From the NCBI GenBank assembly GCA_944472135.2, contig OX235262.1, positions 60,794,440-60,858,439 on the forward strand: a stretch of DNA of 64,000 bases. The letters run 5' to 3'. This document shows, in pieces, positions 47,601-57,843 of this stretch. Every line of letters begins with the position of its first letter. Position 1 is the first letter of the stretch. The translations under genes and the position numbers were made by a program. Below the pieces are notes generated by a model. It was not told the origin of the DNA, did not search any database, and was given only the letters and a program-made list of their open reading frames with translations. The stretch is from Trichobilharzia regenti (Eukaryota > Platyhelminthes > Trematoda > Strigeidida > Schistosomatidae).

Positions 47601-48504
47601 GTGCAAGTCCCCAGTAACACAGGCTGGTCACGGGTTTCATTCAGAACTCCACCTCCGGAAATTATCAAGGTGCATAAACTCCGGTGCTTCTAAACATAAG
47701 GCCGGCGATGATAAACTTGGCAACACGAATGATTTTTAATGGTCCGAAACTAGTGCTGTCGAAAATCAAAATTTCGTTGTATGGACCGTCATTAGTACAC
47801 CACTTAGAACATATGCAAGCTGCAGTCTCGCGAACTTACGCCTATACGGTCGGTAACCAGATGGGCGCAGTACGTTTCTTGATCATTCGCTAAAGTCCAC
47901 CTCACATACTTCAAGGTAGAAGGTGAATAACGCCCGCTTACTTGTTAACCCGCAGTATGTTGAATTTTACATCGCGTATTTACTCTTATAGTCTGCGAAT
48001 AAACACTATTTTATTATACCGTTCAATCAGCGACCCCATACAAACCATGGTTAACCCTGTCTGTCTATCCAGCCTTATGGTAATGGGAATTCCCTCGAGG
48101 CGCATTTTAGATCCTTACATGCAATTAAATGCAATCATTTTGTCAGTCAGCGAAGTCAACCAGCCAAACCAATAGTTGCCTAGAGAGTAACGAGATCGCC
48201 AAAGGCACTTAAAGCATACTTAGAGTCATGAACCATAAGTTTAATGTAACCGGCCATCTCTCTGGCTTAATCAGCCCGAAAGCAGCTGCAAACGTCTTTG
48301 AGTCAGTTAAGGCCGAATAAAGGGGAATGTGGTCACTATAAGAACTGTAAAGCGCCATGATATGAACCATCATATTGACTCAACCAGAGATATGTTCACA
48401 CATGAATATAACAGCTTTACAAAAGATTATGCACTTGACCAATATTTATTGCCGAATCTAGTGTCTTAAAACCACGCCTTGGATAGAATTCAGCCAACTC
48501 TCAG
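44601..48504. other. About 3.9 kb without recognised genes
   Basis: Open frames here (44602-44862, 45063-45260, 46159-46470 on minus, 47094-47465, 47684-47893, 47942-48175) have no motifs I know. The minus frame 46159-46470 is the most protein-like (mixed composition, LTDRIGAINEAAISRLW) and may be a retroelement piece. The stretch 47040-47100 resembles 10120-10190 near a PLE 3' end. A GTGAGT donor-like site at 44996 is unsupported by a partner. Confidence 0.35.
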
Positions 48505-48875
48505 TAACTGTCAATGTCCAGCTCTTACTACGCTGGACCTCACGCCGTTCCTCGAAGACTTTCAGAAACACTTAGCAATAGCCAACACGAAAAAACCAGA
48601 ACACAGATTGGCGACTCGAGAATCCTTTATTCTTATGCCAATATGTAACCAACAATAAGGTTATCATACACAAGTTGTAAGAATAAATGTTATAACAATA
48701 AATCACGATAATACTTCTGATAGTTGTCGATCTTCCACTAAACAGCGAACGATGAGACGATGGCTGATGGATGGTTTACTCCTACAAAAAATATGGGGGA
48801 GTTGGGTTTGAGCGAACAACCATGAATTGATCGTTCAATCTTCAGCTACACTGACAATAGAATTGGAGCAGTTTT
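48505..48875 (-). mobile_element. Diverged solo LTR of the gag-array family
   Basis: Reverse complement of the candidate LTR at 54937-55322, aligned end to end with heavy divergence. On the minus strand it starts near TGTCAGTGTAGCTGAAGATT (48873) and ends in AGAGCTGGACATTGACA (48505 area). Shared blocks include GATCAATTC, CATCGTCTCATCGTTCGCTG and the AATAAA-bearing region. No internal region seen. Confidence 0.7.
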
Positions 48876-49770
48876 AGAGAGGACTAGGCAGGAACTGTCC
48901 AAGATATAAAACTAATCTCATTCAATGCGAAATCTGCAACAGATCCTGTAGTTCCATTCGTGACGTCAGTGTAACAGTTTAAAGCACTATCACTCGTTAC
49001 TAATTCTCTAAAGTAAACCTCAGTTAAAGCTGCAATTCATACAGTGCCTTATTCTGAATATGTTTCGTTAGGCAAAACAACTGGTCTAACTCCTTGAAGA
49101 TCTGAGATACCATTGATTAACCAACTGCTCAGTATTCAAAACTTTCGCAAATGATTTTCATCGTTTGTAACTATCGATGTAAGGGATGAACATTAAAGTT
49201 GTTATTTACGTTTCACAGAAAGGTCAGCAAACAGACCGTAACCCGGAGGGTGGGTATATTGACTGTCGAACTATTTGAGAAAAAGTTGCTGTAATCGTCT
49301 GCGATGTCTTAACTGGCCACTAGAATTTGAGGCGATGAGCACGGACGTCTTTGATGAAACTATGAAAACTGCTTACTCCTGATTGAGTATACAGCAATAT
49401 TCACTGCAAACGAATACTAAGGGTGATGTGGAGAAGAAGAGGATTGTCGTAAGACAAGATTTGGAATGTGACACAAAAAGTGGAATTCTTTAAGCTCATT
49501 TTCCAGGTGCGATCTGACAACACGCTATGCTGAACCCTTACTTCTTACTTTCTACAAGTAACCTATTGTTAGTCGAAAAGTCAAAGACCGAGTTCGATTA
49601 CTGATATCAGTGTGTTCGGACTCATTATCTCCAGTGGAGGCTAGATAAATGTGGTACTATGCAGGTGTGATGTTGGCAGTTATGGTCACTGGGAGGAGAA
49701 TAACGGTCAATGAACAGCTGAATTAGTTAGCGAATTATTCTTTCTAATCGTGACTCATATGTGAAAGCAG
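48876..49770. other. Nothing recognised
   Basis: Just under 900 bp without convincing frames or repeats. Confidence 0.45.
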
Positions 49771-49774
49771 ATGG

Positions 49775-50262
49775 AACGGGGGTGGACTCACCAAAATATC
49801 AACGGGTGAGTCAGTGATCTACTACGGTCACACAGAAGATAACCACACGCACATCGAGGGCGTGGCTATCATTATGTCACCAACAGAAACGAAGGCGCTG
49901 ATACAATGGGAAATGATCTCGCCCAGGATAATAACCGCCAGATTCAACTCCAAAGGAAGGAAAGTGTCAGTTATACAATGCTACGCACCTACAAAAAACG
50001 CAGACCTCGAAAAGAAGTAAGAATTCTACAGACAACTACAGGCAAAAATGGACAACACACCAGCTGGTGATATTAAAATACTAATGGGAAACATGAACGT
50101 CAGATTGGAACCAGACAACACAAGAAGGGAACACATCATGGGTACAGAAGCTCCAGGAGAAATAAATGAAAATGGGGAATTCTCCGCCGACTTCTGCGCC
50201 TTCAACGAACTAGTGATTGGCGGCAGCATATAAAAACGCTAAGATATCCACAAGGCTACATG
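49775..50262 (+). mobile_element. RTE-type endonuclease fragment
   Basis: Plus-strand frames read YYGHTEDNHTHIEGVAIIMS, SPRIITARFNSKGRK, VIQCYAPTKNAD, then (after one stop) DIKILMGNMNVRLEPDN, GEINENGEFSADFCAFNELV and GGSI. These are the apurinic-type endonuclease blocks of RTE LINEs (the catalytic GDFN appears here as GNMN). It ends abruptly at about 50260. Confidence 0.8.
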
Positions 50263-52870
50263 AGTGTCATCAACAATGATATACCCACAGGCCCAATTAA
50301 ATTTGATAAGTTCTTAGGCACACTGAATATACTTAGCTGGAAACAAACTGTCACTACTCCCACAAGAGGTAATAACGTACTAGACTTAATCTTCTGCCAC
50401 AATATAAGCCCCCTTTCAACGCTAGTAGGTTCTGAGTTTCCAGGGAGCGACCACAAAACAGTGATGTGTGCACTGCCACTTCCGCTGAGTAGCAATGCAT
50501 CTCATACCTCCACTTCACAACAAGTAATATATAGGAACTATAGTAAGGCAAACTGGGCCTTAGTAGAATCGATGCTAAGATCCTCCGAATGGGATGAATA
50601 CTTCACTACTGATGACCTATCGAGAGCCCTAACCATCTTCTACCATAACCCAAACGCATGCTTAGATGCTGTCATTCCACTCCAAACACTAAAGGTTTCC
50701 CCACACAGAAAGTCATTCATAAAACCAAAGGATCGTACGAAACTGAAGAGACTCTCAACAAGTTACTTCAAACACCACGACTTTGGCACTCTAGGTCTAA
50801 TACTTAAACCCTTAGCTCCATCTCACAAGCTCGAGATTTCCGTATGAGAAAGGAAGAACGCATCGCAGTAGCCAGTCCTGCTAGAGTGTATGCACTCACA
50901 GAAATCTTAAGGAAGCGAATGAATCGCAAAAATCACAGCATTTCTCTCCTCATAGACAAAGGTAGGCTATGCACTAACTCTGCAGACATATGTGAACTAT
51001 TCAACAAAACGTTTGCAGGTAACTACCTTAAGCCCTCAGTCCAGCTACTCGATATACACCCTATTACTAATATGGCACAAACTCCATCTTCACTTACACC
51101 AAACCAAATTAGCACTGTTCAATTCACTTACGCTAATATTAACCAAACTATAAGAACCCTCAAAAGTTCAAAAGGTTTCGGTACCGACGGTATATCATCT
51201 TACTTCTATAAATATGGTGGCCCTGACATTCCTCTACTGCTGCTTAAAATATTCACAATGTCCCTAGAAACCCAAACTTACCCTGACATATGGAAGACAA
51301 CATTCATTATGCCTAAACACAAATCTGGCTCGAAAACTGAAGTCAGTAACTACCGGCCGATCAATATCACACCTATAGCATCTAGAATTATGGAGAGACT
51401 AGTCAAAGATAACTTAATCAAACATATGCTTAGCTGCAACATATAAGTCCGAACCAACATGGATTCCTGAAATCCAGATCATGTTTAACATGTCACCTAG
51501 ACTTCTTCAATTTTGTAACCAGCAGTCGTGACAGACGGCAACTAGTACTTGTCATCTACTTTGACATTTCTAAGGCATTTGACCGTGTTGACCATTTACT
51601 GCTAACAAATAAGCTGAACTCCTTAGGAATACGTGACCCATTATTAGGATGGCTTAAATCATTCCTTAACAATAGGTCCCAAATAGTTAAACTCGGGTCT
51701 GCAACCTCCAAACCTAGCCCTATCACTTCTGGTGTAGTACAAGGTAGTGTCATTGGACCCCTCCTATTTACACTATACATCAATGACATATGCGCTTGCT
51801 TCACGCACGGGAAACCATTCATCTTTGCAGATGACCTAAAAGTAGCTTATACATTCCAACGTGATGACTTAGGGAACTTCGAGAATGTAGTACAGAAGGA
51901 ATTAGATAAAATGACTGCTTGGTCGTCCCTATGGAATCTCCAATTCAATCTGAACAAATGTGGCTGGATCTGCTTCGGCGCACCCTCAATTGACCTGAAA
52001 TTAACGCTTCAATCTGCTAACCTAACCAGACTCCGAAGTGTCGTTGACCTAGGCCTGAGGTACTCTAGTGACTTGACATTCTCTGAGCAAGTAGCATCAC
52101 AGACTAGAAAATCGAGGATGCTCTTAGGATGCATACTCAGGAACTTTCACGACAATGAAGCCAAGCTAATTCTGTACAAAACATGTGTCAGACCACTACT
52201 AGAATACTGTCCATTTATTATAAGCAGCACTCGCACACGTGACAAGCTAAGGATGGAAAGTATCCAACGATATTTTACCTCAAAACTGCTTGGCTACGAT
52301 TGTAAGAAAGACTACATCTCACGGTGCATGATCCTAAAACTTGACCCACTTTGGACAAGGCGACTTATTATAAACCTAATATTCTTCTTTAAGGTCCTTC
52401 ACAAAATATCATTCTCAGGTAACAGGGACATACAATTCGCACAGGAAGGTTCTTACGATCTGCGTAACCAAACTTCCACAGTGACAACTCATTCTTTTAA
52501 GTCAACACTCCGTGAAAACTTCTTCACAGTCATGTATTCTAAAATATGGAATAGCCTGCCTTTAGATGTCAGAACTTGCTCTTCGGTTACAAGCTTCAAA
52601 CGCTCTCTATACAGACTGTTTCACTCTACTGATTATATTATTAAACTATTTACTTCTATAACGAATAAACTACTACTGGAAATAGGACCTGTCACTCTAT
52701 TGTCACCTTCAAACGCTTGCTATATAAACTGTTTTATCCCAAAGACTATCCCTACCAGAACCCATTACTTATTTCTACAACGCATCAGTCATTAGAACAC
52801 TAAAACGCTCAGACTCATTAATACACATCATGACACTAAGTAAACTCTAAGACTTCGCATAAATACGTGA
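50260..52870 (+). pseudogene. CR1-like LINE, frameshifted, endonuclease end and complete RT
   Basis: Three consecutive plus frames. The first (50260-50847) holds the end of the endonuclease (TTPTRGNNVLDLIFCHN, GSDHKTVMCAL). The second (50844-51446) starts the RT (SKGFGTDGISSYFYK, NYRPINITPIASRIMERLVK). The third is open from about 51440 to 52795 and carries SPNQHGFLKSRSC, VIYFDISKAFDRVDH, SGVVQGSVIGPLLFTLYIND and FADD (the catalytic box with Phe), then the C-terminal domain (LYKTCVRPLLEYCPF, IWNSLPLDVRT). Two frameshifts (near 50844 and 51440) break it. The order matches CR1/SR1-type schistosome LINEs. No ORF1 or 5' UTR; it follows directly on an RTE fragment. Confidence 0.85.
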
Positions 52871-52973
52871 AACACAACTACAATATGGGTAAATTTTTAC
52901 TAATGTATAATACACAATTGACATAAACATTTATATATATACATTAATATCCTTTTCATGTTCACATACTTAC

Positions 52974-53262
52974 CCTTTCTGATATTCTGCTGCTCCTATT
53001 CATCTTCTGGTCGAGGTCGAACAACCCTGCATTGAAATTGAAATGAGGATTAATTCCAAACCGTCTATCTCATAACCACTCAAATTCCATGAACGATCCA
53101 ATTCTACCATTTGAAGACGCTGGCGAACATGCTGTAAATGAGTATTCATGATCTGAAATGCAGAAGCAACTGGTTTTCAAACAGTTTCAACATTTTACTC
53201 AACTTACGAATACGGTCCGCCATGCAGACACAAACGGCGCACACCTGATATCTATGGTCGGC
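52974..53262 (-). CDS. Three small exons of an unidentified gene (partial)
   Basis: Three minus-strand exons join in phase: 53262-53208 (acceptor ATTTTGCAG, donor GTAAGT), 53152-53062 (acceptor CTGCATTTCAG) and 53026-52974 (donor GTAAGT), the last two split by a 35-nt intron ending TTTCAATGCAG. Joined, they read ...IDIRCAPFVSAWRTVF, IMNTHLQHVRQRLQMVELDR, SWNLSGYEIDG, LFDLDQKMNRSSRISER. The product is not recognised. The gene would continue in both directions, with the CR1-like LINE inside the following intron. A longer reading frame in the first exon (53208-53346, minus) is out of phase with exon 2 and was not preferred. Confidence 0.5.
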
Positions 53263-53934
53263 CTGCAAAATTTGGGCTACCGATATCCATGCTGAAAATT
53301 CCATACTTGTACCGAAAATACAGTGTGGAATCAAGCTGTAAATCAAAAATAAAAAAAAAAAATGGAGAATTCTGGAATCGACCTCGGCACCATTTGACGC
53401 AGTAAAACAACTTCACATGACCTCATCTAGTTTTCGCCTCCACGGTCAAATTTCTTTCCTGTTATAAAACTACGATAAGACTTCTGAAAATTGGAATAAA
53501 TATATCACTGATCTCAACATAATACATCAATAAACTTTAAGCCAAGGGTGCTGTTCACAACAAAGTTATATAAGAGAATTGACTTCAAGCTTTATTTTCC
53601 CCAGATATCTGTATTACATTCATCTGATGTCTGGGTATTTTGTTAATGCGAAGACAATATTTCTATATCCCTTTATGTGCTACACAAAGAGACTTTATAG
53701 CAGACTGTCCCGACTGACTCTAATGTCAGAGAGAACAACCCCACTGTAAATTCATCCCACATCAAATTATGTGTAATTTATACAATAACTTATCCATGCC
53801 TGTACAATTGGTATGTTCTTGCATAAACAGGATTAAATATATATTAACTCTCAGCTATCAATGTTTCGCATTAATTACGCCTAGACTGTGTCATTGTGAC
53901 TAGCTTTCAGTATGAGTTTGCAGAGAAGTCCACC
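53263..53934. other. Unassigned flank of the unidentified gene
   Basis: Acceptor-like TTTGATTTACAG at 53336 suggests another exon, but phase could not be reconciled. Otherwise AT-rich. Confidence 0.35.
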
Positions 53935-54560
53935 TGTTTAATTTACCACATTCTATGTTGCACACATATGTAGAGGCATAAAACGAAATGGAATTTTAAC
54001 GAGCGAAAATGTGAGGGAGAATAAATACTGACGAGGAAAAACCTGAGTTGAATAGATAATTGAGGTTACACAGAGTGAATGCATCTGTGTCAGTAACAAA
54101 GATTTGCAGTCATATCTCTAGTAGCTCTTCCAGCTGACTGTCAACGATTTTATGAACCCATACCAATTTTTAATTTGACCGACCCAAACACATTTTGAAT
54201 CTTAACGTGTGCTGGCTAGCATTGTCCCCGGAGGAAGGCAATGGCTTGGTATGCTAGCACGTGTTCTAGCCATCTCAACCTATTCGGCTTCCCTACCTTG
54301 AAGACTTATTTACACTCTCCAACTAAACATTTATGCGTAACCTCAACAGCACTCGCCATATTATACTGTTTTACACATGAGGTAGAACGCAGACACCTAT
54401 AATCAGACGCCGGTATTATTTTCATATTTTACAGCATCAGTGGTTACTTCTCATAGTCTAGGTAGACAATATCATCAGCAAATTGTAAGTTGATGAGACA
54501 ATTCCTTGATAAGTCTCTAAAGTCAGTTACAGATAATCCTACCAGTATATGTGTCATTGA
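53935..54560 (-). mobile_element. RTE-type LINE 3' fragment
   Basis: Minus-strand tail, ORF end and RT palm remnant (an LQFADDIVYL-like block, complement near 54462-54492). Same layout as the other 3' fragments. Confidence 0.65.
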
Positions 54561-54589
54561 ATTGAACTCATATAAGGACAACTATAGGC

Positions 54590-54941
54590 CACGTCTCGTA
54601 AACCGTTAATGCCCAGCTCTTGCTACACTCGGGCTCACGCTGTCGCTTGAAGTTTCTCAGAAAGGCTTAGTAATAACGGACGAATAAACCAAAACACCAA
54701 TTGTTGACTTGAGGATTCTTTATTGTTACACCAACATATAAAAATAGTAATTGAACTAAGGTCTGTGAACAAATATTACAATAATAAATCACAATATTAC
54801 TTCTGACGGTTTATTGCTGACTTCTTTCTGAACAGCGACCGATGAGACGTTGACTGTCGTATTGATACCTCCGCGAAAATTGGGGAAGTTGATCTTGAGC
54901 AAACAACAATGGATTGATCGTTCAATCTTCAACTACTGTCA
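54590..54941 (-). mobile_element. Diverged LTR, head-to-head with the gag array
   Basis: Reverse complement of the array LTR with roughly 15-20 percent differences by eye. It starts (minus strand) at TGACAGTAGTTGAAGATTG and ends near CATTAACGGTTTACGAGAC. Its first bases overlap the first bases of the array's first LTR in a shared TGTCA, giving a hairpin-forming junction at 54912-54965. Confidence 0.75.
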
Positions 54942-55322
54942 ATGGAGTTGAAGATTGAACGATCAATTCTTGGTTGTTTGCTTAAAATCAACTTCCCCAA
55001 TTTTCGCGGAAGCATCAATACGACAGTCATCGTCTCATCGGTCGCTGTTCAGAAAGAAGAAAGAAACATCGTCAGAAGTAACAATGATTTATTATTGTAA
55101 TATTAGTTTTCAGACCTTAGTTTGCTTAGTTCGCTTATTCCTTTTATATGTTGGTGTAACAATAAACAAATATCAAACGGCAGATCGGTGTTTTGGTTTT
55201 TGCGTCCGTTATAACTAAGCGTTTCTGAGAAATCTTCTAAGAACAGCGTGGGCCCGAGCGTAGCGAGAGCTGGGCATTAACGGTTTATGAGACTTTGCTG
55301 ACAGTTTCTGACGATGGAAACA
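54937..55322 (+). repeat. Candidate LTR of array unit 1
   Basis: The left end is set by the polypurine tract before the equivalent TG in units 2 and 3. The right end is uncertain because tandem copies hide it; diverged solo LTRs lose similarity at about 55290, while a CA at 55321-55322 followed by TGGCGG is a plausible true end. It recurs at 58555-58940 and 62173-62558. Confidence 0.65.
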
Positions 55323-55447
55323 GATCTGGCGGATTGAAACAGTTGGTGAAAGTTTGGATAGTCGCCGTTCATTTTTCCTGGTGCCGGTCAAGTCCTCTTT
55401 GAACAAGCAATATCTGGAACGTTTTTGGAATTTGGTCAAGTTCAACA

Positions 55448-57403
55448 ATGCCTGGGTCAAAGAAGGGACAGAGTGTCTTGGATGCAAACAGGAAAGTAAG
55501 TCATGGTGACTTGTCTGTTAATTGTAACGATGTGTCTGATGTTAAACATGATATGGTTGATGTTACTGTTTCGCCGTTCAGGGATAATAGGAACATCAAA
55601 CTCCCTAAATTAGAACCACGATGTTTTGATGGAAACCAGGCTGATTATTTACAATTTGTAAAGGAGTTTGAGATCATGTTGAGTGGTTTTTTATTAAATG
55701 ATGAATTGAAATTGATGTATTTGATGAGATATTGCACTGGAGATGCTTCAAGAGCTATACAGTGTTGTAAGTTTATGAAGCCAAAGGAGGGCTACGATGA
55801 GGCTATGAGCATATTACGCCAAAGGTTTGGAAGACCCTCGATGATTGCAGGGAAATTATTCGAGGCTGCTGAGGGTAATGGTGGTCAGTTACAGGATGAC
55901 TCCCAGGCACTCACTGAGTTTTTAGATAATTTGCTAATTTACAAGAATGGAATGATTTCGATGAATCGAATGAGTGACCTCAACTCGAGTTTTATCCTAG
56001 AAGTAATAGCAAGACGTCTACCTACTCGATTGCAAAGGAAGTGGGTGAAGATAAGCTCCCGTATGGAGGATGAGGGTATCGAGCCAAAGTTTGATGATAT
56101 CCTGAAACTGGTAAATACTAGTGTTAATCAATATATGAGCAAGTTTTCCAGTCTGTTAGATCTCACCCCTAGAATAGAGCAGTCTGAGGGTAAAACGCAC
56201 TCATTGATGACGAGTAGGCCTCAGAGAGGTGGATATCGAGAAGACTCCATGATGTCTAGTAATGCATATAGACCTAGTGAGTGTAACAGGTTTCGTAGTA
56301 CATCCTCAACAGATAAGTTACAAGATGCAAGACAAACACGGCTTTGTTCTACACGTGTGCAAGAGGTGCATACAGAAGTGAACTGTGAACCAGTGAGCAA
56401 GTTCAGTGATAAGCTAAATGTAAACTCCAGGCCTTACTCCGAATTGTGTGACGATAACGTTGTTGTGAAGAAGTCTGTAGTTGCAACTGGTAAGCCGTTG
56501 CTAAATAGAGTGTCACAGAATAGAGTTACTGCTTCAGAGTGGAGTTCTGACTCCAAAAGTTTACAAAGTATAACTAGTCAGAGTGAAGATGTAAAACCTT
56601 TAATAATTTTTGAGGAGGAACCAAAATTGTCTACTTCTGTTATTAAAGAGTTTGAAAATGATGAAGTTGACGGTAAATTGGATATTTGTGATAATGATCA
56701 TGATAGTGCAGATTTGTCTTTGGTTGATCATGATGAAATGGAGGGAATGCCTACTACTGCTAAGTTAAATAAAGGTTCTGTACAACTTGAACGTGAAGTA
56801 GAAATAAATGCAGATTCAGTTGCAGAAGGCATGCATACTTGTAAGACCGTCAGTGGGAGTGATCAGCATGTAGCCCACCTATCATCAGATGCTAGTGCTA
56901 AACCTGAGCTGATAGTAAAAGACAGCAGTGGTGGTGGTCTTGCAGGTAGACAAATTTCTGAAAAGCGAGCAACAACAGCTTTTGATCCACTGCTAAGTTC
57001 ATCAACTGATATCAATCAGTCGTCGTTGGTGCTGTCATCCACAATGAAAGAGACACCCATGAACTCAAGTATCTTGTGCAATGACTATGGTAGTATCAGT
57101 TCGTTTGAAAGGACGAATATCAATGGTCAGTTTAGTGTGGATAAGCCAAGTGTAAAGGAGAGAGTTATTGTTAAATTGACTTGCACGAATAAAGGCATTT
57201 CTAGTTTCAAGTTACTATTTGAATGTTATTATCTTTGGTGTAAATTACTCTGTTTCTATACTTGGTTGATGAGATATGTCGTGTGTTTGTTGGTCATCTA
57301 TATTCTACGATACAATGACATGGGCGTGTTGCCGTTCAGATTTGAGGATATAGCTGATAGAAGGAAGTTAGCAAATGAACTCTGCGACGATTTTCCAACT
57401 TAG
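55448..57403 (+). CDS. BEL/Pao-like Gag protein, 651 aa (unit 1)
   Basis: A structural capsid-like protein of an LTR retrotransposon. Residues about 50-245 read IKLPKLEPRCFDGNQADYLQ, then EAMSILRQRFGRPSMIAGKL and FILEVIARRLPTRLQRKW. This is the pattern of the Gag (DUF1759-like) domain of BEL/Pao elements. Residues 250-570 are a Ser/Asp/Asn-rich, probably disordered linker. No CCHC zinc knuckle is seen. A strongly hydrophobic stretch at about 587-622 (FKLLFECYYLWCKLLCFYTW onward) is unusual for Gag and resembles a membrane span. No protease, RT, RNase H or integrase follows. The ORF is intact in each copy, suggesting recent selection or recent amplification. A GTAAGT at 55496-55501 within the ORF could act as a splice donor. 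Confidence 0.8.
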   Translation: MPGSKKGQSVLDANRKVSHGDLSVNCNDVSDVKHDMVDVTVSPFRDNRNIKLPKLEPRCFDGNQADYLQFVKEFEIMLSGFLLNDELKLMYLMRYCTGDASRAIQCCKFMKPKEGYDEAMSILRQRFGRPSMIAGKLFEAAEGNGGQLQDDSQALTEFLDNLLIYKNGMISMNRMSDLNSSFILEVIARRLPTRLQRKWVKISSRMEDEGIEPKFDDILKLVNTSVNQYMSKFSSLLDLTPRIEQSEGKTHSLMTSRPQRGGYREDSMMSSNAYRPSECNRFRSTSSTDKLQDARQTRLCSTRVQEVHTEVNCEPVSKFSDKLNVNSRPYSELCDDNVVVKKSVVATGKPLLNRVSQNRVTASEWSSDSKSLQSITSQSEDVKPLIIFEEEPKLSTSVIKEFENDEVDGKLDICDNDHDSADLSLVDHDEMEGMPTTAKLNKGSVQLEREVEINADSVAEGMHTCKTVSGSDQHVAHLSSDASAKPELIVKDSSGGGLAGRQISEKRATTAFDPLLSSSTDINQSSLVLSSTMKETPMNSSILCNDYGSISSFERTNINGQFSVDKPSVKERVIVKLTCTNKGISSFKLLFECYYLWCKLLCFYTWLMRYVVCLLVIYILRYNDMGVLPFRFEDIADRRKLANELCDDFPT

Positions 57404-57416
57404 AGCGTCAACCTGA

Positions 57417-57457
57417 GAAGGGTTGTAGGCGTACTGCTGTAAGTCCTACAATTCTTC
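57417..57457 (+). ncRNA. Repeated hairpin H1
   Basis: 13-bp stem (57417-57429 with 57445-57457, two G-U pairs) around a 15-nt loop that contains TAC-TGCT-GTA, itself able to form a small inner stem. Confidence 0.7.
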
Positions 57458-57610
57458 AAAGGGGAGCGCATCAATGAGCAGTCCAATGTGCTTGGTGTGT
57501 GATTTTGTACATATGTTCATATTGTATATACTGAATTGATATCATCTTTTATCTATCTGTTGGTAATTCTGTTTGTGTCCGGACGACTTCCACTTGTATC
57601 ATCAACCTGA

Positions 57611-57651
57611 GAAGGAATGTAGGCGTACTGCTGTAAGTCCTACAGTTCTTC
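57611..57651 (+). ncRNA. Repeated hairpin H2
   Basis: Same 41-nt structure as H1, 194 bp downstream. Identical loop; 12 of 13 pairs form, with one A/G mismatch (57617 with 57645). Confidence 0.7.
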
Positions 57652-57802
57652 AAGGGTAGTTTGTCGTGTCAGAATCCACAACATTTGATGTAGTCATTGT
57701 ACATATGTTTGTGTTAAATAGTTGTGTGAGTTCCAATTATTGTAATTGTTGGTTAATCTTGTTTGTGTCCGGACATTCCACAACTTACAATCGTCAACCT
57801 GT

Positions 57803-57843
57803 GAAGGGTTGCGGGCGTACTGGTGTAAGTCCTGCAATTCTTC
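57803..57843 (+). ncRNA. Repeated hairpin H3 with compensatory change
   Basis: Same structure, 192 bp after H2. All 13 positions pair. Relative to H1 one U-A pair has become C-G (57812 with 57834) and one A-U has become G-U (57813 with 57833). The loop differs at one base. Confidence 0.75.

Noticed and set aside
53208..53346. Longer minus-strand frame (FGTSMEFSAWISVAQILQ) as the true reading of that exon
   Set aside because: It ends out of phase with the next exon, whereas the alternative frame joins three exons cleanly. The decision is not certain.
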